Positions 34,945 to 40,368 of a stretch of DNA of 40,368 nucleotides are shown piece after piece. The notes beneath the pieces were generated by a model. The model ran no database searches. It saw only the letters and a program-made list of their open reading frames with translations, and was not told where the DNA came from. The stretch comes from Calditrichota bacterium (GTDB lineage Bacteria; Electryoneota; B3-LCP): contig JAGVQJ010000193.1 of the NCBI GenBank assembly GCA_020051775.1, positions 1-40,368 of the forward strand, given 5' to 3'. The position numbers and the translations under genes are program-made. Position 1 is the first letter of the stretch. Each line of letters starts with the position of its first letter.

Positions 34945-34974
34945 AAAGCCGGCAAGTTTTCGATTACCGGCTTT
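34945..34974 (-). terminator. Rho-independent terminator after the LamG lipoprotein gene
   Basis: AAAGCCGG (34945-34952) pairs with CCGGCTTT (34967-34974). On the reverse strand the stem is followed by TTGCTTTTT, a proper U tract, 25 bases beyond the stop at 34999. Confidence 0.8.
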
Positions 34975-34998
34975 GCGATAGAAAAGTGGCTTTCACGA

Positions 34999-36279
34999 TT
35001 ATATTTGCCAACCGCCCTCATGATACAGCAGTTCGATTTCGTTGTCCTCCAGAGCTCGGTTGTATATTCGCACGTCGTCCATGCTCCCCATGAAATATAT
35101 CCCGCTGTTGGGGTTTCCTCCCAGCCAGAGTCCGGTTCCTGCAGCTTGTTCGGGCGAGATATTCATCGCACCGACGTAAACCGGAATGGCATTGCGGTAC
35201 AGGGTCCCTTGACCGTTGTTGATTCTGACGGCCACCAGGGTCCATTCGCTAAGAGTCAACGGCGGCAACGCCTGCAAAGCCTCGGTTACCGGGCCGTCGC
35301 AGATCGTAAACTTGAAATGAGGCGGAGCCTTGGGGGTTAGCGTCAAGTATCCGCCCTGACCGTTCCAGGCATGAAGAATAGGTTGATTGCCAGTTATATT
35401 GTCGGACCAATTGATCCAGGCCACCAAGGTGAACGAGGGCAATTGGACAACCTGCGGCGGCAGTTCGACACGCGCGCCCTGGCCGTTGAAATTGAGCGCT
35501 TGTCCGGCATTACCGAAGCGGTCCTGGATGGGTTCCGCTCCTAAAAGCGAGCCGTTATGACCAAAATTGCTGCTGTCGGCCGCATCGCCATTCAAGGGAT
35601 ACCAAGCGAACAGCCCCGAATCGGGCATAACGGCCGTATAGGCGGCTACGACGTCGGAGTAATTCGAGTAGCTGAATTGATTCCAGGCGGCGAGGCGGTA
35701 GTAGTACTTGGTCAGGGGAGTCAAATCGCTATCAACATAATAGCCCAGCGAAGCGTCAGCTACGCCGACCTGAACATATTCCGTGACCTCGGTCTTACGT
35801 TCTATGCGCATACTGTCAGCCAGGCTGGTGGTGTCATTCCAAGATAATTGCGTCTGCGTGTTGGATAATACGCGCACTGATAAGGTCGGTGCGCTCAGGT
35901 AGATCAGGACTTGCACCGTATCCAGATCCATGAGATCGTTGTCGCTGACGGCGATGATAAGATCGTGCAACCCCGGCTGACTCGAACCCGACCAGGAAGC
36001 TATCGCTTGCGTGAGACTATCATTGACCGACGGATTGCTGAAGGTGATCCCCGGGCTGGAATAGGTTTCGCTAAATCCGATGACGTCCGCGTCCGAGTCG
36101 GTGGCTTGACAGAGGATCGTAACGCCGACATTAGGATCTACCGCCGGGGTATTGGCGGTGAGCTGGGTGATTATCGGAGCATGGTTTACATATATCCCGC
36201 GTGCGGGTTGTGTGGCTCTCCGGTCACAGCCCCAAAAGGAGAGGGCAATCAGCGTGATTCCCACTACATATTGTTTCAT
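34999..36279 (-). CDS. Lipoprotein with Ig-like, FN3-like and LamG domains
   Basis: A 426-residue protein with a lipobox (ALSFWGC, Cys 18). About residues 32-130 form an Ig/cadherin-like domain (NHAPIITQLTANTP, DNDLMDLDTVQVL), 131-215 a fibronectin III-like domain (APTLSVRVLS...YYYRLAAWNQFSYSNYS), and 220-420 a LamG/concanavalin-type jelly roll (LFAWYPLNGDAADSSNFGHN, FTLVAWINWS, GSMDDVRIYNRALEDNEI). LamG domains bind carbohydrate or protein. The start is 7 bases after the TonB receptor stop, so the two are cotranscribed; a role as a surface substrate-binding partner of that receptor is likely but inferred. Confidence 0.85.
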   Translation of the reverse strand: MKQYVVGITLIALSFWGCDRRATQPARGIYVNHAPIITQLTANTPAVDPNVGVTILCQATDSDADVIGFSETYSSPGITFSNPSVNDSLTQAIASWSGSSQPGLHDLIIAVSDNDLMDLDTVQVLIYLSAPTLSVRVLSNTQTQLSWNDTTSLADSMRIERKTEVTEYVQVGVADASLGYYVDSDLTPLTKYYYRLAAWNQFSYSNYSDVVAAYTAVMPDSGLFAWYPLNGDAADSSNFGHNGSLLGAEPIQDRFGNAGQALNFNGQGARVELPPQVVQLPSFTLVAWINWSDNITGNQPILHAWNGQGGYLTLTPKAPPHFKFTICDGPVTEALQALPPLTLSEWTLVAVRINNGQGTLYRNAIPVYVGAMNISPEQAAGTGLWLGGNPNSGIYFMGSMDDVRIYNRALEDNEIELLYHEGGWQI

Positions 36280-36286
36280 GGTTGAC

Positions 36287-39052
36287 TCACGAATGGTAAC
36301 TTAAGCCCAGTGAAAAGACTCGTCCCTGGCGATACGTCTGCGTCGTATAGTTTCCCGGCAGATCGTGCTCGAAGCGAATCTCCGGGTCCACCAGGTTTTC
36401 CAGCGTACCTTTAAGATCGAAGGAGCGACCCAGGTTCTGTTTGAAGGTGAAATCGAGATCCGGGTGAGGTTGTTCGTAAATGTCCGGCAGGTAACCAGCC
36501 CCCACTTCAGAGATGCGGCGACCGAAAACGTTCAGCAACAGATTGGCCTGAGTCCCAATTTTGGAATTGTGATAGCTCAGGTCAACATTCAGCAAGTAGG
36601 GGGATTGGCCCTGCATAGGGCGATCGCCCGATGAAGATAAACCGGCTATATCAGGATTGACTTTCACCCGGGAATGAAGGAGGGTTAAGTTCGAGGATAA
36701 AGAGAAGTCGCGCAGTTGACGCCACAAAATCCCCAGTGTGTGTCTCACTTCCAACTCCACGCCGCTGTTTTGGGCGCTGTGTGCGTTGTAGTAAGTAATG
36801 TCCTTGGCAGATCCCGAGATGCGCACAACTTCGATGGGGTTGAGGAAATGTTTGTAAAAAATGCTGGCGGAAGCCAGGTTGACTCCATCCCAGATTCGCT
36901 CCGCGCGAAGATCGAAATTGCGCACCAACGCCCGCTCCAGGTTGGGATTGCCGATAACGCTGTAACCGCCGTCATAATCGCTGTACCGGAACAGAGACAA
37001 TTCCCGGAAGTCGGGCCGCGAAACGGTCTGACTGGCGGCCAGGCGGAATTTAATCTCAGGATTGAGGTTATAGATTAGCGTCGCGGCGGGCAAGGCATCG
37101 GTAGTAGCGATGCGCCCCACGGTGGGGACATTATTGGGATTGAAACGCTCGAACGAACTTACCTCTTGCACGCCCTGTTCCAGCCGCGCGCCACCGCTGA
37201 ACAGCAACTTTCGGCCCAGGGGGATTTCGGCCATCCAGTAAACACCCCACAGGTTTTGGTGAGCGGAATAATCATCCGTGGTCTGAGTGCGTTCGACGAT
37301 GGTTAAGAAATCCGGGTTGAGGTAAAGCGGCTGAAAGATTTGCTCGGGCGGCAGGGAGACCAACGAATCAGGTACAGCACCGTTGACCGGCTCGTATCGA
37401 AATACGCGGGATTCCGCCTCGCGCCGGCGTTCCAGCAGGGAATAGCCGATTTTCAGCTTCAGATTTTCCAAGATCGCGCTGGGACGCAGAGACCAGTCGA
37501 ATCCCAGATTCCAGGTATCGTCATTCAGCTCATTGTAAATGCGCGTGCCGCTATTGTCGGGGTTGGCGCCCAGAGACACCACCCAGACCTGTTGCATATC
37601 CTCCCACAGATAATTGATCTGACGAGTGTCGGGTTCATAGCGCAGACCTCGCGAAAATGCCGCGCGCCATTTTAGGTTGGAACGCACCAGTTTAGGGAAG
37701 GTATGTTCGCCCATGAGCTGATTGGCCCAGATCGTTTCCCCGACGAAGCGAAAGCGCGTGGCTTGCACGTCGGTGCCTTGGTCGTTCTTGTATCCGCCAT
37801 AAGTGCGCACCTGGTCTTCCGCCTGGCGATTGAGGAGTAAGTTGTAATTGATATTCGTCAGCGGCGATAACGACCATCTCAAAGCGCCGACGGCTCCCAG
37901 GGTGATGGCATTATTATAGTCTCGGCCGCTGTAATTGTAGATCGGTGTCAATCCGTTGCCGGATTGAGCATAAGCATTCTGCTGGTAATTGCGAATGCTG
38001 AAACTGTTGCGGTATAACCCGGAAGTCATATAGGTCAAGTCACGGTTTAGTAGGTGAACGCGATGCAGGATTGAGGCGGAGTAGCTCTGGTTGGGATGGG
38101 CTGTCAACCAGTGCGGTTGCCAGGAATTGGGGAATGATTCACTCAAGTAATCCATCTGGCTGCTGGGCAGGTTTTCTATCTTGGAATTTGTATTTTCCAC
38201 GGCCCAGGGCAAGGCTCTGGAACCGTCATCGAAGCCGAGAAAATCCCATTTACCCCCGTCATAAGATTGGAAATCTTTGAACGTGGAACGGGTATTGGCG
38301 CTGGCAGAGGCGCTAAGATTTATTTGAGGCTTAGAATCGGCTCCCGAATATTCCCAGGTGTTCAGGTCAATGATCCCCCCGCCGAATTCCCCGAATTGAT
38401 CCGGCAAGTATGATTTGCTAACGGTCACCTGCTGCATCAATGTGGCCGGAAACAGTTCCAGTGAGACGGCGCTGCGATTGGGTTCCGTCCCGGAGAGTTG
38501 TGAACCGTTCAGCGTAACCTTGGAATAGCGCACTCCCAAACCTCGGATGATGGGATCTCCGCCCATAGTGGAAACACCGGTGGTCCGAGTGACGACGCGA
38601 GCTATGTCTGGATCGGGAAGCGAGCGGAGGGTTTCGGTTGAAAGCGCGTCGGTGATGCCGGTCGAAGCCTGGCGTTCCTCCAGTTCGCGTTCCTGCGTCC
38701 CCTTTTTCGATCCCGTGAAGACCTCAAGCTCCTGCATATTAAGGGCGGAAGCCTTGAGTTCAAAATCTATGGTAGTAATGCGATCTTCCAATACGCCGAC
38801 ATTTTGCATGACTCTGCTTTCGTAGCCGATCATGGTCACGCGTACGGTATACCGGCCCTGCGGAATTCCGGAGATGGAGAATTTACCTTCCACGTCGCTG
38901 GGCGCTCCGTAAGGCGTGTCCACGACCAGGATGTTGGCGGACATCAGCGGTTCGCGAGTGGCTTGATCGAGAATGATGCCGACAATCGCACCGGCCCAGA
39001 GCTCATGACTATACAGCAGCAAAGTACAAAGCAGATATAATGATTTTTTCAT
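36287..39052 (-). CDS. TonB-dependent outer-membrane receptor
   Basis: A 921-residue protein. After a signal peptide (about 1-20) comes a carboxypeptidase-D regulatory-like domain (GIILDQATREPLMSANILVV, GKFSISGIPQGRYTVRVTMI; 22-110), usual in FCB receptors. A plug domain follows at about 125-240 (LPDPDIARVVTRTTGVSTMG, PIIRGLGVRYSKVTLNG, GGGIIDLNT). The rest is a 22-strand-type barrel with RPDFRELSLFR and a final strand ending FSLGLSYHS. It imports a ligand across the outer membrane with energy from TonB-ExbBD, which is not in the window. The ligand is unknown. The downstream LamG lipoprotein and beta-helix T9SS protein may bind the same material at the surface. Confidence 0.92.
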   Translation of the reverse strand: MKKSLYLLCTLLLYSHELWAGAIVGIILDQATREPLMSANILVVDTPYGAPSDVEGKFSISGIPQGRYTVRVTMIGYESRVMQNVGVLEDRITTIDFELKASALNMQELEVFTGSKKGTQERELEERQASTGITDALSTETLRSLPDPDIARVVTRTTGVSTMGGDPIIRGLGVRYSKVTLNGSQLSGTEPNRSAVSLELFPATLMQQVTVSKSYLPDQFGEFGGGIIDLNTWEYSGADSKPQINLSASASANTRSTFKDFQSYDGGKWDFLGFDDGSRALPWAVENTNSKIENLPSSQMDYLSESFPNSWQPHWLTAHPNQSYSASILHRVHLLNRDLTYMTSGLYRNSFSIRNYQQNAYAQSGNGLTPIYNYSGRDYNNAITLGAVGALRWSLSPLTNINYNLLLNRQAEDQVRTYGGYKNDQGTDVQATRFRFVGETIWANQLMGEHTFPKLVRSNLKWRAAFSRGLRYEPDTRQINYLWEDMQQVWVVSLGANPDNSGTRIYNELNDDTWNLGFDWSLRPSAILENLKLKIGYSLLERRREAESRVFRYEPVNGAVPDSLVSLPPEQIFQPLYLNPDFLTIVERTQTTDDYSAHQNLWGVYWMAEIPLGRKLLFSGGARLEQGVQEVSSFERFNPNNVPTVGRIATTDALPAATLIYNLNPEIKFRLAASQTVSRPDFRELSLFRYSDYDGGYSVIGNPNLERALVRNFDLRAERIWDGVNLASASIFYKHFLNPIEVVRISGSAKDITYYNAHSAQNSGVELEVRHTLGILWRQLRDFSLSSNLTLLHSRVKVNPDIAGLSSSGDRPMQGQSPYLLNVDLSYHNSKIGTQANLLLNVFGRRISEVGAGYLPDIYEQPHPDLDFTFKQNLGRSFDLKGTLENLVDPEIRFEHDLPGNYTTQTYRQGRVFSLGLSYHS

Positions 39053-39203
39053 TGGATGAGTGGTTAAAGTTTTTTAAGAGCGCTTTCTGCGTCAAAATTA
39101 CCACTCTAATGTTGCGTTTGTATGAGAAGGAGATTAGATTTTCGTTAAGATTTTCAAGGCGGAGGGATTTGATATTTTGCTGCAATGGGGGTAAATCAAG
39201 CCA

Positions 39204-39332
39204 TAGAGTCGGCCACGACTCGTACTTGGAAATTCTTCAGCAGCACGCAAGAAATCGCATAAAAAAAACTTTCCTGGTAGAAAAGCAGATTGCCTACTAT
39301 TTGATTATTAATTACTCATATTGTGTAGAAAA
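39204..39332 (+). repeat. Copy D: integrase 3'-end remnant
   Basis: It can be read as RVGHDSYLEILQQHARNRIK, matching the last residues of the integrase at 9962 including the nucleophilic tyrosine. One inserted base in an A run shifts the frame before the old stop. The AT-rich segment after the stop also matches (AGAAAAGCAGATTGCCTACT against AGAAAAGCAAATTGCTTACT). Similarity ends at GTAGAAAA, before the tRNA part, which is absent. A perfect TTTACGC/GCGTAAA hairpin (39340-39358) follows. It lies between the TonB receptor start and the kdp operon. Confidence 0.85.
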
Positions 39333-39470
39333 AGCCAAATTTACGCTTCTGGCGTAAAGTGCACCCGACCACTTTTTCGCTGATAACACTTTCATATCGA
39401 GCTTTTGACATTTTAATAGCCAGCCTTCATTTGGGGTGGGAGAGTCGCCGCATTTATATCGTATATTTGC

Positions 39471-39499
39471 TTGATTTAAGTTTCAGACTGTATTATATT
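39471..39499 (+). promoter_or_regulatory. Promoter of the kdp operon
   Basis: TTGATT (39471-39476), 17-base spacer, TATATT (39494-39499), 67 bases before the kdpF ATG. It fits the window's common promoter. No KdpE site or riboswitch could be recognised in the leader. Confidence 0.6.
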
Positions 39500-39566
39500 T
39501 TCACTCTGATATAATTATTGATTATAATTTCAACGGACCTAACTCGATTTTACGGTAAGGAATTCA

Positions 39567-39650
39567 ATGGACTTCATCATTTCCGGTATTATCGCAGTGG
39601 GGTTGCTAGCGTACCTGGCCTATGCCATGTTCAACCCCGATAAATTTTAA
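39567..39650 (+). CDS. kdpF: KdpF, small subunit of the potassium-transporting ATPase
   Basis: A 27-residue peptide, MDFIISGIIAVGLLAYLAYA then MFNPDKF, with one membrane helix and the FxPDKF ending typical of KdpF, which stabilises the KdpABC complex in the inner membrane. AAGGA precedes the ATG. It lies 11 bases ahead of kdpA, the standard order of the high-affinity K+ uptake operon used at low potassium. Confidence 0.9.
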   Translation: MDFIISGIIAVGLLAYLAYAMFNPDKF

Positions 39651-39661
39651 GGTAAAAGATC

Positions 39662-40368
39662 ATGAACTTCATTGATTGGATTCAGATCCTCTCTTTCACC
39701 GCGGCGATAGTGGTGTTGACCCCGATCCTGGGTGCTTACATGGCAAGAGTATATCTGGGCGAGAAAACCTGGTTGACTCCGGTGCTGGGGAGATTGGAAC
39801 GCGGCATATACCGTCTGGGAGGGATCAATCCTAATGTAGACATGAGCTGGAAGGATTATGCCAAAGCCTGGCTTAGTTTTAACCTGTTGGGCTTCGCCTT
39901 CGTGTTCCTGATACAGTTACTGCAATCCAACCTGCCCTTAAATCCCCAGAAACTACCCAATACTTCCTGGCATCTTGCCTTCAATACCGCCTCCAGTTTT
40001 GTTACCAATACCAACTGGCAATCTTACGCCGGTGAAACTACGATGAGCTACCTGACTCAGATGCTGGGGCTAACCGTGCAGAATTTCGTGAGCGCCGCCG
40101 CGGGACTGGTAGTCCTGGCGGCTCTGTCGCGGGGTCTGGCCCGGAGTAGTGCGGCAGCCATCGGCAATTTCTGGGTGGATCTGGTGCGTTCGACCGTGTA
40201 CATTCTGCTGCCACTGTCGCTGCTGCTGGCTGTATTGCTGGTTAGCCAGGGCGTGGTGCAGACTTTCTCCCCCTACCAAACCGCGACCACTATTGGGGGA
40301 ACCGAGCAAACCATTCCTTTGGGGCCGGCAGCTTCTCAGATTGCCATCAAGCAATTGGGCACTAACGG
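39662..40368 (+). CDS. kdpA: KdpA, potassium-binding channel subunit (5' part)
   Basis: The first 235 codons of KdpA are present; the gene runs off the window (the full protein is usually ~560-600 residues). It shows the family's N-terminal helices (LTPILGAYMARVYLGEKTWL), the first selectivity-filter loop FNTASSFVTNTNWQSY (filter about 114-120) and QNFVSAAAGLVVLAALSRGL. KdpA is the K+ channel-like subunit that hands potassium to the KdpB P-type ATPase in the inner membrane. It is preceded by kdpF on the same transcript, and kdpB and kdpC are expected beyond the edge. Confidence 0.97.
   Translation, partial: MNFIDWIQILSFTAAIVVLTPILGAYMARVYLGEKTWLTPVLGRLERGIYRLGGINPNVDMSWKDYAKAWLSFNLLGFAFVFLIQLLQSNLPLNPQKLPNTSWHLAFNTASSFVTNTNWQSYAGETTMSYLTQMLGLTVQNFVSAAAGLVVLAALSRGLARSSAAAIGNFWVDLVRSTVYILLPLSLLLAVLLVSQGVVQTFSPYQTATTIGGTEQTIPLGPAASQIAIKQLGTN

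Overview
The window looks like a chromosome segment from an uncultivated, probably anaerobic bacterium of the Fibrobacteres-Chlorobi-Bacteroidetes (FCB) superphylum, for example a Zixibacteria-, KSB1- or Cloacimonetes-like lineage. The evidence is several secreted proteins with a type IX secretion (T9SS) type A tail (NPFN motif, terminal KMVLLK-like end), a carboxypeptidase-regulatory-domain TonB receptor, FG-GAP proteins, a multihaem respiratory complex, and a recurring promoter of the form C-TTGA(C/T)-N(17)-TATATT. The phylum is inferred; no rRNA or universal marker is present.

Layout, left to right. (1) 1-6130: two leftward secreted FG-GAP proteins; the larger adds a possible glycosidase-like barrel, one haem site and a T9SS tail. 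(2) 6133-7302: AT-rich DNA without a convincing gene. (3) 7303-11103: a small integrative element with an archaeo-eukaryotic-type primase, a small excisionase-like HTH protein, a Cro/CI-like regulator and a complete tyrosine integrase. The integrase reads directly into the 3' part of a tRNA-Pro(GGG). (4) 11382-21329: a broken piece of a second recombinase, then a compact leftward operon. It encodes a NifX-like protein, an HdrD/DsrK/HmcF-like iron-sulfur protein, a cytochrome b, a four-cluster ferredoxin, an NrfD-hexahaem cytochrome fusion, a PAS histidine kinase and two receiver-only response regulators. A sigma-54 promoter with palindromic upstream sites lies beside the gene of an NtrC-type activator. 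(5) 21761-30631: a leftward exopolysaccharide cluster with a GT2 synthase, an Ig-like lipoprotein, a TPR/outer-membrane barrel, a glycosidase-deacetylase fusion and a second deacetylase-like protein, resembling a pga-type export system. (6) 30887-39052: a leftward surface cluster with a TonB receptor, a LamG lipoprotein, a tiny membrane peptide, a beta-helix T9SS protein and a second T9SS protein. (7) 39471-end: kdpF and the start of kdpA, rightward.

The most striking structure is a decaying repeat in one orientation at about 10.9, 21.5, 30.7 and 39.2 kb. The full unit is the integrase 3' end, the tRNA-Pro 3' part and a conserved hairpin terminator. Each copy lies exactly between the leftward gene clusters. 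Only the leftmost copy has a complete integrase; the others keep different remnants. This looks like a tandem array of integrase-att elements, with the redox, polysaccharide and surface-protein clusters as successive cargo blocks. That history is an inference; the repeats and their positions are visible directly.
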